64,000 bases of DNA from CAWAHD01 sp963781785 (lineage in GTDB: Bacteria > Planctomycetota > Planctomycetia > Isosphaerales > Isosphaeraceae): contig CAWAHD010000001.1 in the NCBI GenBank assembly GCA_963781785.1, forward strand, positions 1,426,001 to 1,490,000, read 5' to 3'. Positions 1 to 9,007 of the stretch are shown here, one piece after another. Position 1 is the first letter of the stretch. The number at the start of each line of letters is the position of its first letter. Made by a program: the position numbers and the translations under genes. Under the pieces are notes generated by a model, which was given only the letters and a program-made list of their open reading frames with translations, made no database searches and was not told the DNA's origin.

Positions 1-152
1 CAGGATCCCGATGGCCAATCCTCGCAGGGCCAGGAGGACTTTGCTGCGGGCACTTGCGCCTGAGCAAACCGGGAAGCGAGCACGAGCAAGCCCGCGAGGC
101 TCACCCCGAGCACAAGATAGAGACGGCCGTCGTAGGGGTGTGACCAGACCAT
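1..152 (-). CDS. VWA/GATase-like membrane protein, 5' end only, frameshifted tandem paralogue of the next gene
   Basis: Only the first ~50 codons are in the window; the gene runs off the left edge. The ATG at 152 opens MVWSHPYDGRLYLVL, nearly the same as the N-terminus of the gene ending at 241 (MVWSHPHDAPFYLVL), and is followed by the same hydrophobic stretch. After about residue 35 the match moves to another frame (SARSKVLLALRGLAIGIL against ARSKVLVALRAAALCIL), so one base appears to be missing near position 52. An in-frame TAA lies directly before the ATG, which supports this start. A 14-codon ORF (MRVPAVTAALLGLAK) with a good AAGGAG site ends at that TAA and may be a leader peptide or chance. 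The copy is the last gene of the minus-strand cluster. Confidence 0.6.
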   Translation of the reverse strand, partial: MVWSHPYDGRLYLVLGVSLAGLLVLASRFAQAQVPAAKSSWPCEDWPSGS

Positions 153-240
153 TTATTTGGCCAGTCCCAACAAGGCTGCGGTCACCGCGGGCACACGCAT
201 CGAGGCTCTCCTTACGGCATTTTCGCCACCAATCCCGTCC

Positions 241-2604
241 TCACGCCAGCCCCTTGAACCGGCGAATGATCCATTCGCTCGTGAGCAATCCCAGCATGAG
301 AAGCCACAGGAGCGGAGAGTCCCAGATTGGCGAGTGCGTGATTACCTCGCTGACGGGCGCCTCGGGATGCCCGGCGAGCAGGGTCGCCAGCTCGGTGGGG
401 GTCCGGATCACGCGTCCGGCCGTGGCCTGGGCGAGCTGTTTGAGCCGGGAGGGGTCGGGACGGGGATCCCGGAACTCGGCAGGGTCGTCGATGACCTGGA
501 GCTCGGTGCTCGACCTGGCCACGACGTCATCGCCGTCCAGGACGGCCACGTCGAGCCGAAGCTGATGAACCGTCGAGGCCGGGTTGTCGAGGATCGTGCT
601 TGCCTGCGGAGCCGTCAGCGTGCCTCGATAGGCAGGATCTGTGACCTGAGGGACGAGGTTGATCGCGGACTCGTCGAACGGCAGCGACTCGCTGTCGGCC
701 GGACCGCGCAGGCGGGCGACGACGTGGTAGAGGCCGGTCTCGACCAGCTTCTCGTCGTACGCCCGGACGGTCACCTGGATCGGCTGGCCTGGCCGGTAGA
801 TGACCTTGTCGGTCTCGACCCGCAGCCGTCGATTGGGGCCGCCCCGATTCTCGGTGAGCCAGTAGATCACGTTGCGCCAGAACTTGCGGAAGTAACGGTT
901 ATCGCCTTCGCCCCAGTGGCGCTCGATCTCATGGCCCCAGGCCCAGGTTGAGTCGGGCGACATGGAGAACGTCCGGCCGCGGCCAAAGCTATGGCAGGCG
1001 AAGATCACCGAGCACGCGGGACTGCCATCGGGGCGCTTGGGATGCGGCCTGGGGGCCGGGATCGGCTTGCCGGCGAGCCTTGCCCTCGTGATATTGGCCT
1101 GTTCCAGGGGCCGGTCCGAGCGTGCCAGGAGGGTCGCGGCCGGCTTGACACGGTCGATCAAGTTCGAGCCCAGATATGCCGGCATTCGCGCCAGGATCTC
1201 GCGATTCCGCTCTTGGTCATTCACGATCCTCCAGATCGGATGGTTGAGTGCCTCCGGCGGGATGTCCAGCTTGAACGCGTGGACGCAGAACTCCGAGTCT
1301 GGCTCGCCGCGCTCGCTCATATCGACCGGGATGAGCGCATCCCAGACCGTCTGGTCCCAGTCGCCGCCGCCAAAGCTGCGGTTGCCGCCGATCATGCCAA
1401 ACCCGCCGCCGTGCTTGCTCACGAGCTCGACCGTCCACGCGAGCTGCTCCTGAGTAAAAGCCCCGAACGCGATGTCGCTGAGTATGACCGCGTCGTAGCT
1501 GAGCATCTCTGCCCGTGTCGCGGGGTAACCGCGTCTTGCGTCCGCGATTCGGTATATCCTGGGCCGCTCGGCGTGCATGTTGTCCACGGTCATCGACACA
1601 ACGGTGATGTTCGGGTCTTCTTCCAGGGCCTCGTGGATATAGCGGTATTCCGGGAACGGGCTCCCTTCCATGTAGATGACGCGCAGCTTCGTCCGGCGGG
1701 GAGTGATCTCAAACGGTACGACATTGTTCCCGGCGATTGCCTCGTGAGGCAGGGCTTCTACTTCGACGGCGAGCGGGCCCTTGGCGTTGTCCGCGTCGAT
1801 CAACAGCTCGTGGGCTTGCTCGCCGCCCGAGAGCGTGATGGGCAAGCTCGCCAGCGAATCTTCCTGCGGATTGGCGGCCGAGCGGATCTTGAGCTCGGTG
1901 CGCTCACCGTCGTGACCGAAGCTGCGCAAGGTCACCCGGATCGGCACGCGCGATCCGGGCCGGGCGTCTCGGGGCGCGTCGATGTCCTGCACGGCCACGT
2001 CGCCCGAGACCCGCTCGTCGCCCAAGGGGACGACGTGAATCGGCACTTTCAGGTCGCGATAGGCTCGGGCCGTCGACTCGAACCGCTCCGGCTCGGTCGA
2101 GCGGCCGTCGGAAAAGACGAACACGCCGAACGGCACGGTCTCACCGAACCGCGCGGGAAGCTGCTCCAGGGCCCGCCCCAGCCGTGTTTGGTCGGCGTCC
2201 GCGCGGCGGCCCTGGCCCGACCCGGCGATTGCGACCAGGTCGCCGCCGAAGCCGTACTTCTGGATCGCCGGCCGCCGGTCGGCCTGTACCAGAAGGTCCG
2301 CGCGACGGATCAGCTCACGGGCGGCCTGCGAACGGCTCGTCGGGGATTCCAGGCTCATGCTCCGGGATTCGTCGACCAGGAACAGCGCCGTCGGCTGCGG
2401 ACCGGGGTGCGTTACATGCTCGACTCGCGTCGGGTTCAGCACGATCACCACGAGAATGCACAGCGCCGCCGCGCGCAATGCCACGAGGACCTTGCTTCGG
2501 GCACCTCCTGGCCCGGCAAGCCGGAATGCCAGGACCAGAAGGCCCGCGAGGCCCACGGCAAGCACCAGATAGAACGGGGCGTCATGGGGATGTGACCAGA
2601 CCAT
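241..2604 (-). CDS. VWA and glutamine-amidotransferase-like domain membrane protein
   Basis: About 787 residues. Two N-terminal membrane segments (about residues 8-30 and 38-55) are followed by a von Willebrand A domain whose MIDAS begins VDESRSMS, then an Ig-like stretch, a GATase-1-like domain (SYDAVILSDIAFGAF, GGGFGMIGG), and a last membrane helix with a basic tail. This layout is common in planctomycete MoxR/Bat-type clusters and suggests a membrane-anchored surface or periplasmic protein; its substrate is unknown. I chose ATG 2604 because the paralogue at 152 starts at the same residue straight after a stop codon; an in-frame GTG at 2643 would add 13 residues and lie closer to the upstream DUF4175 gene. 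It probably belongs to one transcript with the two genes upstream. Confidence 0.8.
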   Translation of the reverse strand: MVWSHPHDAPFYLVLAVGLAGLLVLAFRLAGPGGARSKVLVALRAAALCILVVIVLNPTRVEHVTHPGPQPTALFLVDESRSMSLESPTSRSQAARELIRRADLLVQADRRPAIQKYGFGGDLVAIAGSGQGRRADADQTRLGRALEQLPARFGETVPFGVFVFSDGRSTEPERFESTARAYRDLKVPIHVVPLGDERVSGDVAVQDIDAPRDARPGSRVPIRVTLRSFGHDGERTELKIRSAANPQEDSLASLPITLSGGEQAHELLIDADNAKGPLAVEVEALPHEAIAGNNVVPFEITPRRTKLRVIYMEGSPFPEYRYIHEALEEDPNITVVSMTVDNMHAERPRIYRIADARRGYPATRAEMLSYDAVILSDIAFGAFTQEQLAWTVELVSKHGGGFGMIGGNRSFGGGDWDQTVWDALIPVDMSERGEPDSEFCVHAFKLDIPPEALNHPIWRIVNDQERNREILARMPAYLGSNLIDRVKPAATLLARSDRPLEQANITRARLAGKPIPAPRPHPKRPDGSPACSVIFACHSFGRGRTFSMSPDSTWAWGHEIERHWGEGDNRYFRKFWRNVIYWLTENRGGPNRRLRVETDKVIYRPGQPIQVTVRAYDEKLVETGLYHVVARLRGPADSESLPFDESAINLVPQVTDPAYRGTLTAPQASTILDNPASTVHQLRLDVAVLDGDDVVARSSTELQVIDDPAEFRDPRPDPSRLKQLAQATAGRVIRTPTELATLLAGHPEAPVSEVITHSPIWDSPLLWLLMLGLLTSEWIIRRFKGLA

Positions 2605-2659
2605 CTCCTCGTCCGGGTTGAGGTTTGCAGAACCAGGCAGCACCGACCGTGCTCATGCT

Positions 2660-5600
2660 TCACCGCAAGTCCTGGGAAAGGACGCGATAATAATCCTCCA
2701 CCAGCTCTTTGTATTGCGGAGGGACCGGACCAGTGCGTTCGACCAGGGCGTTTTCGAGGATGATCTCCTGGATCTTCGCCTGGAGGGCGAGGATCACAAG
2801 AGCCACGCCCTCGTTGTATCCGACCGGGGGAACGAAATAACCGGTGCCATCGTCCACGACCCGGTCGACCCGGTTCAGGACTCCGGTATGGGCACCCCGG
2901 ATCGCGCTCTGGACACTGTCGGCGGCCTGGCGCATCGATCCCTGGCCGGGTGCGAGTTTATCGACGACATCGGCGAGATCGGCCATGCCCTTCTGGACTT
3001 CGGCCAGATGCGACGGCTGACGCATCGACCGGAGGCGTTCCTGGAGCTTGGCAGCCTGTTTTTCGGCAGCCAGCAGGCGTTCGAGCTGTGGCTGAACGGC
3101 CGACCGCCGGGCGATCTCGAGGTCCTGGGCGAGGTCTTCGAGCCGCTGGGCGGCTTGATCGGCGTCGCGGGCCGCCTGGGCGGTCCGGCCCGACTCGATC
3201 GCCTGGGCGGTTCGCCGCATCGAACCTTCGACCTCATCCGGCGGGTTTCGCCTGGCGGCACGGTCGATGGCCTGTGCCAGCTCTCGGTAGTCGAGCGCTG
3301 CCTCCGACCGGAGCTTTTCGAGCACGTCCCCCAGTGCAGCGACCTCGTCCGCCAGCTCGCGCTGGCGGCTGGCCGGGTCGCGGCGGCCGACGGTGCCGGC
3401 TTGCTTCGAGCTGGCGAGGCCACCCCGGCCACCGGATTCGCCTCGCTTCGACTTGCCGGGACCACTCCGGCCCTCGCTGTCGCCTGGCTTCGACTCGGTT
3501 CCGGTGTCGCCTGGCTTCGACTCGGTGCCGCGGTCGAGCGACTTACCCAGCTCGCGCTCGGCCTTGGCGATCGCCTGGGCGATGTCGCGCTCGCGCGCCA
3601 GAGCGTCCGCCAGTTCCTTCGCCTTGAGGGCTCCCACCTGGCGAGCTGCCGACTGGAGCTTGCGGGCGGCGTCGCGGGCTTTCTCGGCGGCCTCGGCCGA
3701 TTTGCCCTCTTCCATCGCCCGGCTGGATTCTTGAACTATCTTGGCCGCGGCATCGAGTCGCTCCTTGGCGAGCTCGGTCAGATTTTTGTCCTTCTGCGCC
3801 ATCTGGCGAAGCCGCTCGGCTTCCGCTGCCGCCTTTTGCTGCTGCTCGACGGGGTTCATCCGAGACTGCGTGCTATTCGTCGAGTTCTTGGTCGAGGCAG
3901 AGCCCGACTTCGTGGCCGAGGAACTGGAAGACGATTTCTTGGAGGAGGGGTCCTGGGACGAATCTTCGGGATCCTCGGCGGGTTGTTGTTGGTTCGCCGG
4001 TGGCGGTTCGACGTCCGGCCCTCCGCCGCCTTTGGCCTCGATCTCCTCGGAAAACTCTTCCTCGCGCTTGGCCAGTTCCATCAGCTCAGCCTCGAGCAGT
4101 TCCTTCTTGTCCTGGGGAGGCCGGCGGATCTTCTGGACCTGCTGCCGGTCGAACGCGCGGCATGCACTCGCCTGCTGGCCCGGGTTGAGCCCGAGCAGCT
4201 TCCGCAAATTCTGGCGGACACTGATCAACGATTTCAGCGCTGCCTCCTCGTGCGTACGCGCAGGAGGTAGATCCTTCCTGTCGAGCGCGTCGGTCGCCGA
4301 CCGCATTGCACTCGCGGCCTCGTCCAGCGCGGGGATGTTGATCCCCCGGGCTTTCAATCCGTCGGAGAACTCGGTCGTCGCGCTGGCAAGCTCCTCCTCG
4401 AACGTCGCCAGCTTCATGGCGGCGGCCTTGTCGATCGAACGATCACCCTCCAGTACGAAGGTCCGACTGAGGTTCACACGCTGGCGAGCGATCAGCTCTT
4501 CCAGGCTGAGCGAGCCGGCCGATGGTTCTCCGCCTTCGCCGTCCATGAACTGATACTCTTGCTTGTAGGGAAGGATGTCGATGAATCGCATCTCGGAAAC
4601 GACCCGGTGCGCCTGGGGAGGGTAATTGTCGAGGACGAACGCGTAGTAACTGATTTCATCCGGGTAGGCGATCTGGTGCTTCTCGAGGTACAGCGTGGCC
4701 AGCGCTTGAGCCGTGACGGGCTGGTCCTTTATGTCGGCGAGGTGGAGCGTCTCCTCGGGCCCATTACCGACCTTGTAGGTGATTCCCACCTGGCTCACGC
4801 CGAAATCGTCGCTCGCCTCGACTTCGATCGGCACCTCGGTGGTCGGCGTCACGGCAAGCGAATCTTCCGGCCGACGGAAGGCCAGAGTGGGCTTCTGGTC
4901 GGGAACGACCTTGATCCGGAATGAATCGGCTTCGAGCGTCATGCCGTCGGCATCGACTGCGTCGATACGGTATTGCACGTCTTTGGCGATCACCGGCAAG
5001 CGGCCGGCCAGCTTGGCGTCGCCGATGTTCAAAAGCGGCACTTGCACCGGAGCCTCTCCGGGCGCTCCCAGCACGAGCTGGGCGGATGTGGGAGCGTGGT
5101 CGAGCGTGATCGTGAGCTCGACCTGCGAGCCCTCGATGGCCTTGAAGTTCCCTCCCTTGACGACCTCGGGCGGCTTCCGCGTGTAGGCAGGGGGCGTGAC
5201 GGCTGCCTCCATCGCCCTCACGACGAGCGGGTGGACGACCTTGACGTGAAAGACCGGGCTCTCTAGCTCGCCGGCGACCACGCGATAATCGAAATCGGCC
5301 TGGCAATCCTTCCGGCTGGTGGTCAGGGTGCCATAGAGCGGCTTTGCCGGTTGCTTCGCATCGCGGCCGGGAGCCAGCGACGCCGCGGTCCATTCCGAGC
5401 CGCTGTTCGTGTCACGGTAATACCAATGGGCCGCCTTCACGGGACGACCGCTCAAGGTGACATCGAGCTTCAGCTCCTCGCCGGCCTTCAAGGTCAGGTC
5501 GCCGGGCTGGACCTGGAGCGTCGTGTAATGAAAGGGGAGGAGCACCATTCGCAGCGCGGCCGTTCGAAGCTCCGAGTTCATGAAGAGGGCAACGAGCCCG

Positions 5601-6106
5601 AACAACACGGCGACGAACGAGACGACCGCGCGGCGCTCGAATGTCCGCCAGGGGACCAGCTTGCCGAAGTCGAGCCGGGCGGTGCGGCGGTCGGTATCGC
5701 GGCCCAGTGCCTTGAGCAGCCCGGGTGAGGCCGCGACAGGATGCCGGGTGGGCTCGGCATACTCGACCACGGTGCGCAGCCGCTGGCCCAGCTCGGGGAA
5801 ATGGGCCTCCACATCGGCCGCGGCCTGGTCGCGAGTGTACTGGCGGCGAGCCCGGAAATGCAGAATGACCGCCAGCGCAACCATTGCCGGCAAACCCAGC
5901 GCGCGCACGGCTGCCGGCAGGACCCACATCCAGTCAGCCAGAACGAAGACCGCGCCCAGCAGGAGTTCCGCCAGGAGAAGTGTGGCCAGGCCCACCCAGA
6001 TGCTGGAACGTCTCAGGTCCCGCCGGGTTGCCTCGAGTTTTCCGAGTGCGCCGGCAACTGCGGCGGAGTGAGTCGGCACTTCCGGGTCGGGTGTCAGCAC
6101 AGTCAT
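2660..6106 (-). CDS. DUF4175 family protein, long coiled-coil membrane protein
   Basis: 1148 residues. Two or three membrane helices lie in the first ~90 residues (GLATLLLAELLLGAVFVLAD and a second near LPAMVALAVILHF), with another near FVAVLFGLVALFM. A central region of beta-rich repeats follows (GNFKAIEGSQVELTITLD). The C-terminal half is Ala/Glu/Lys/Arg-rich and predicted coiled coil, with a Ser/Lys-rich linker (KKSSSSSSATKSGSASTK). DUF4175-type proteins sit beside VWA and MoxR genes in planctomycetes and some other bacteria; their biochemical role is not known. It lies 55 bp downstream of the BatA-like gene and about 55 bp upstream of the next VWA gene, which suggests a three-gene transcript. 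The frame is intact throughout. Confidence 0.8.
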   Translation of the reverse strand: MTVLTPDPEVPTHSAAVAGALGKLEATRRDLRRSSIWVGLATLLLAELLLGAVFVLADWMWVLPAAVRALGLPAMVALAVILHFRARRQYTRDQAAADVEAHFPELGQRLRTVVEYAEPTRHPVAASPGLLKALGRDTDRRTARLDFGKLVPWRTFERRAVVSFVAVLFGLVALFMNSELRTAALRMVLLPFHYTTLQVQPGDLTLKAGEELKLDVTLSGRPVKAAHWYYRDTNSGSEWTAASLAPGRDAKQPAKPLYGTLTTSRKDCQADFDYRVVAGELESPVFHVKVVHPLVVRAMEAAVTPPAYTRKPPEVVKGGNFKAIEGSQVELTITLDHAPTSAQLVLGAPGEAPVQVPLLNIGDAKLAGRLPVIAKDVQYRIDAVDADGMTLEADSFRIKVVPDQKPTLAFRRPEDSLAVTPTTEVPIEVEASDDFGVSQVGITYKVGNGPEETLHLADIKDQPVTAQALATLYLEKHQIAYPDEISYYAFVLDNYPPQAHRVVSEMRFIDILPYKQEYQFMDGEGGEPSAGSLSLEELIARQRVNLSRTFVLEGDRSIDKAAAMKLATFEEELASATTEFSDGLKARGINIPALDEAASAMRSATDALDRKDLPPARTHEEAALKSLISVRQNLRKLLGLNPGQQASACRAFDRQQVQKIRRPPQDKKELLEAELMELAKREEEFSEEIEAKGGGGPDVEPPPANQQQPAEDPEDSSQDPSSKKSSSSSSATKSGSASTKNSTNSTQSRMNPVEQQQKAAAEAERLRQMAQKDKNLTELAKERLDAAAKIVQESSRAMEEGKSAEAAEKARDAARKLQSAARQVGALKAKELADALARERDIAQAIAKAERELGKSLDRGTESKPGDTGTESKPGDSEGRSGPGKSKRGESGGRGGLASSKQAGTVGRRDPASRQRELADEVAALGDVLEKLRSEAALDYRELAQAIDRAARRNPPDEVEGSMRRTAQAIESGRTAQAARDADQAAQRLEDLAQDLEIARRSAVQPQLERLLAAEKQAAKLQERLRSMRQPSHLAEVQKGMADLADVVDKLAPGQGSMRQAADSVQSAIRGAHTGVLNRVDRVVDDGTGYFVPPVGYNEGVALVILALQAKIQEIILENALVERTGPVPPQYKELVEDYYRVLSQDLR

Positions 6107-6161
6107 CGCGTCAGCTCCTCAGGAATCGCACGGGGCGCGGCCGGCCCCGGTCTCTCCCATA

Positions 6162-8117
6162 TTACGCGTACGTCCTGTTGGCAACAAACGTTTCGGCCAC
6201 GAGAACGATCAAAAGCGCCCACGCGATCGATCGCCACAGCTCATCCGGCCGTTCTTCTCCGGCCGCGGGCGCCCCGGGGAGGTTCTCCTCGAGTGGCTTG
6301 CCGGCCTTCGCCTCGGGCAGACCGTAGACCTCGCGCAGGGCCGCCACCGTCGTCCGCTCGATCTCGGATTCGGCGGGGTCGACATTCCGGACCAGGGCAT
6401 GGCCGTTTTTGACAGCGACCCCGGGAGCCTCGCTCGGGCCCGCGCCGGCTCCGGCGAATTTCACCGGACCAGTCTCGGGCAGCCGGTCGGTTGCGTAGCC
6501 CACCAGTTGATGGACCAGCGGCAGATACAGGCGATGGATGGCCCACTCTCCCCACGCATTGTCGGCCGGAAAGGCGAAGAGCAGCGATTTGCCCGAGCCA
6601 TGCGACCGTTCCAGCACCAGGGGCAAGCCCCCCTGCTCGGTGGCGAGTACGCGAGCGTCTCGATCGGCGACGACCCGGGTGATCCGCCGGAATCGCAGGG
6701 TTCGCAGGTCGCCATGCAGGGGGTCCGCCAGCGGAGCCAACATGGGGTGCTCCTTCTCCCAGGCTGCGAACCGGTAAGACGCGTCCTCCGCGGGCCCTGC
6801 CAGGTGCCCGGGTAGGACCTTGGCCTCCTCGAGTGCTCGATAGGCCCCCGCCTTGACCTGGTCCCCCGTGAAGATGATCAAGGTTCCGCCCGACGCGACG
6901 AAACGCGCGAGTGCGGCGGCGTCGGCCGCCCCTACGTCCGGGACGTTGCACAGGGCGACGACACGGAAGCGATCCAGTCCGGGCAAGGAACCGGGCTGGC
7001 CGCTCCAGGCGAGTCGCTCCGGCACATACGGAGTCGCCGACGCGTTCGGGTCTTGACCGGGCACCGTCAGTCGCAGCGCCGTTTCGAGGTAGTACGTCTC
7101 GTTGCCGAAGACCGACTGACCCGGCTCGCCATCGACCAGGAGGACCCGTTCGGGCCGGCGAGCCGCGAAGGCGAGCCAGCGGCGGTCGTCGAATGGCAAG
7201 TCGTCTCCCGAGGCAGCCTCGACGAAGCCGTGATACAGCCCCGGCTCGCGCACCGGCACCTCGAACCGCACCAGCCGCCGCGTATGACCTTCGACACTGG
7301 CCGTCTGCTCGAGTGCGGGCATCCCCTCCAGCGCCAGCTTCACGCGCACGTCTCGAACGGGGAATAGTCCGGCATTGAAGACTCGGGCTGTGACCAAAAC
7401 CGGCTTCCCATCTCGCAGATCGGTCCGCTCGGCCTGGACCTCCTCGACAGCCAGGTTCCTCGTCAGGGAGCGCCCTACGTCGATGATCTCGACGTCGACA
7501 CCCGGCGGAAACCGTTCGCCGGGTGGCGGGCGGAGCCCCGAGCGCTGGAGGTCCGTCCACAAGAAGACCTGCCGGTCGAGCCGCTTCGATCCGACCATGA
7601 TGTCCCGCGCCCAGCCGAGCGCCTTCGTGAAATCGGTGCCAGAGAGGCCCGGGGCCGCATCCGCATCGATCCGCGGTTCGCGCGCAGGTTCGACCCCGCC
7701 GGCGTCGAAATACGCCAGGTGGACCGCCGTGCCGCTGGGCAGGTTCCGGAGGATCTCGCTAGCCTGGCGCTTGGCGATACCGAACGGGGACGAGTCCGCG
7801 CCACTGGCGGCCATGCTCGCGGAGCGGTCAATCAAAAGGACGACCTCGCGCTCCCGACCAGTGTCGCCGCGCGCGTTCCAGTACGGCCGCGCGAACAGGA
7901 GCGCCAATAAGAGCACGCCGGCTGACCGCAGTGCCAGCAGGATCCATCGGCGGATCTTCCGCCGCCGCGCGTGATCGCGGAGCACCACCCGCAGGAAGTG
8001 CAGCGTCCCAATCTCGACCCGCCGCGCCCGCTGGCGAAACAGCAGGTGAATCAAGATCGGCACCGCCACCGCCAGTGCGGCCGCCAGGAAACCCAGGTGA
8101 ATGAAGCCGAGTCCCAA
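6162..8117 (-). CDS. BatA-like VWA domain membrane protein
   Basis: 651 residues. The N-terminus carries the BatA (aerotolerance regulator N-terminal) signature: a first helix with PILIHLLFRQRARRVEIGTL, then a basic loop and a second helix (LRSAGVLLLALLFARPYW). A VWA domain follows, with MIDAS LLIDRSASM near residue 95. The middle is an Ig-like region with a GATase-like fold (VASGGTLIIFTGD), and a last helix (AWALLIVLVAETFVANR) anchors the C-terminus. Such proteins are co-encoded with MoxR ATPase and DUF58 proteins and are thought to work as a MoxR-VWA chaperone-like system at the membrane. Here it opens a cluster with DUF4175 and another VWA gene, while MoxR and DUF58 are 8.5 kb away on the same strand. 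Confidence 0.82.
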   Translation of the reverse strand: MGLGFIHLGFLAAALAVAVPILIHLLFRQRARRVEIGTLHFLRVVLRDHARRRKIRRWILLALRSAGVLLLALLFARPYWNARGDTGREREVVLLIDRSASMAASGADSSPFGIAKRQASEILRNLPSGTAVHLAYFDAGGVEPAREPRIDADAAPGLSGTDFTKALGWARDIMVGSKRLDRQVFLWTDLQRSGLRPPPGERFPPGVDVEIIDVGRSLTRNLAVEEVQAERTDLRDGKPVLVTARVFNAGLFPVRDVRVKLALEGMPALEQTASVEGHTRRLVRFEVPVREPGLYHGFVEAASGDDLPFDDRRWLAFAARRPERVLLVDGEPGQSVFGNETYYLETALRLTVPGQDPNASATPYVPERLAWSGQPGSLPGLDRFRVVALCNVPDVGAADAAALARFVASGGTLIIFTGDQVKAGAYRALEEAKVLPGHLAGPAEDASYRFAAWEKEHPMLAPLADPLHGDLRTLRFRRITRVVADRDARVLATEQGGLPLVLERSHGSGKSLLFAFPADNAWGEWAIHRLYLPLVHQLVGYATDRLPETGPVKFAGAGAGPSEAPGVAVKNGHALVRNVDPAESEIERTTVAALREVYGLPEAKAGKPLEENLPGAPAAGEERPDELWRSIAWALLIVLVAETFVANRTYA

Positions 8118-8353
8118 ATTCGCCCCTCAGGTCCTGAATGGTTACGGAACACGTCGTATGACTACAAATATCGTCGATACGGATGATCTGTCAAGTAGAC
8201 AGTTCGGATTTCGGCGTTCCACGGAATTCACTCCGTTGGGTTTCGATGGAACTAGGCATCGAACCGTTCGGCGGACCAGAATGAATTCGACTGTTCGCGC
8301 ACAAACGAAATGATTCTTGTCTCGAGCCAGGAGCGGTGCGCCGGTTATAAGCT
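8118..8353. promoter_or_regulatory. divergent intergenic region
   Basis: This 236-bp AT-richer gap separates the minus-strand BatA cluster from the plus-strand sigma/kinase pair and must hold promoters for both. A TATAAG element lies about 10-15 bp before the sigma start (in GGTTATAAGCTATGG). A small inverted repeat, CTGTC-5-GACAG, lies at 8188-8202 and could be an operator. No other gene is seen. Confidence 0.35.
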
Positions 8354-9004
8354 ATGGGCAGCGTCATGAAGGATCCACCGAGCGAGATTATGCGCCTGGT
8401 CGAGCGGCTCCGAGCCGGGGATCGCAGCGCGCTCGCCGATCTCTTCCAGCGGCACGGCGACCGCCTCCGCAGAATGGTTGAGCTGCGCATGGACCCACGG
8501 CTTTATGGTCGAGTCGACGCTTCCGACGTGCTTCAGGACGGCTTTGTCGATCTGGCTAATAAAGTGGACAGCTACCTGAGCGATCCGAAGCTGCCGGTAT
8601 TTCTCTGGCTACGGCTGGTCGTGAGCGATCGGCTGGCGAATTACCACCGCCGGCACCTGGGAACGGGGATGCGTGACGCCAGCCGGGAGGTCTCGCTCTA
8701 TCGCGATCCGTTGCCCCAGGCGAGCTCGGCAGCACTGGCCTCAATGCTGCTCGGGCGGCTGACATCTCCCTCGAATGCAGCGATCCGGGCCGAGCAAATC
8801 CTCCAGGTCCAGGAAGCGATCAACTCGCTCGATCCCGTCGATCGAGAAGTGGTGGCGCTGCGGCACTTCGAGCAGCTCAGTCGAGCCGAGACTGCGGTCG
8901 TCTTGGGCATCACGGAAGAAGCCGGAGCCAAGCGTTACATCCGGGCGCTCAAGAAGCTCAAGTCCATCCTCGCGGCGATGCCCGGCGGTCTGGAAGGGTT
9001 GTGA
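8354..9004 (+). CDS. ECF-type RNA polymerase sigma factor
   Basis: 216 residues. Region 2 is visible near residues 15-80 (ALADLFQRHGDRLRRMV, DASDVLQDGFVDL). Region 4 lies near residues 155-210, with LDPVDREVVALRHFEQLS and the helix-turn-helix AETAVVLGITEEAGAKRYIRAL. This form, with the DASDVLQD stretch, is the planctomycete ECF type usually encoded beside Ser/Thr kinases. The kinase gene starts three bases after the stop (TGA TCG ATG), so the two are almost certainly co-transcribed. No anti-sigma factor is adjacent; regulation through the kinase is a reasonable inference. An alternative ATG lies four codons downstream. Confidence 0.85.
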   Translation: MGSVMKDPPSEIMRLVERLRAGDRSALADLFQRHGDRLRRMVELRMDPRLYGRVDASDVLQDGFVDLANKVDSYLSDPKLPVFLWLRLVVSDRLANYHRRHLGTGMRDASREVSLYRDPLPQASSAALASMLLGRLTSPSNAAIRAEQILQVQEAINSLDPVDREVVALRHFEQLSRAETAVVLGITEEAGAKRYIRALKKLKSILAAMPGGLEGL

Positions 9005-9007
9005 TCG

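Noticed and set aside
991..2595. Long plus-strand ORF opposite the VWA gene
   Set aside because: It is antisense to a well-supported gene with clear motifs; such shadows are expected in GC-rich DNA.
2618..4270. Long plus-strand ORF opposite the DUF4175 gene
   Set aside because: Antisense shadow of a coiled-coil gene; repeats of Arg/Leu/Gly reflect the opposite strand's Ala/Glu/Gln codons.
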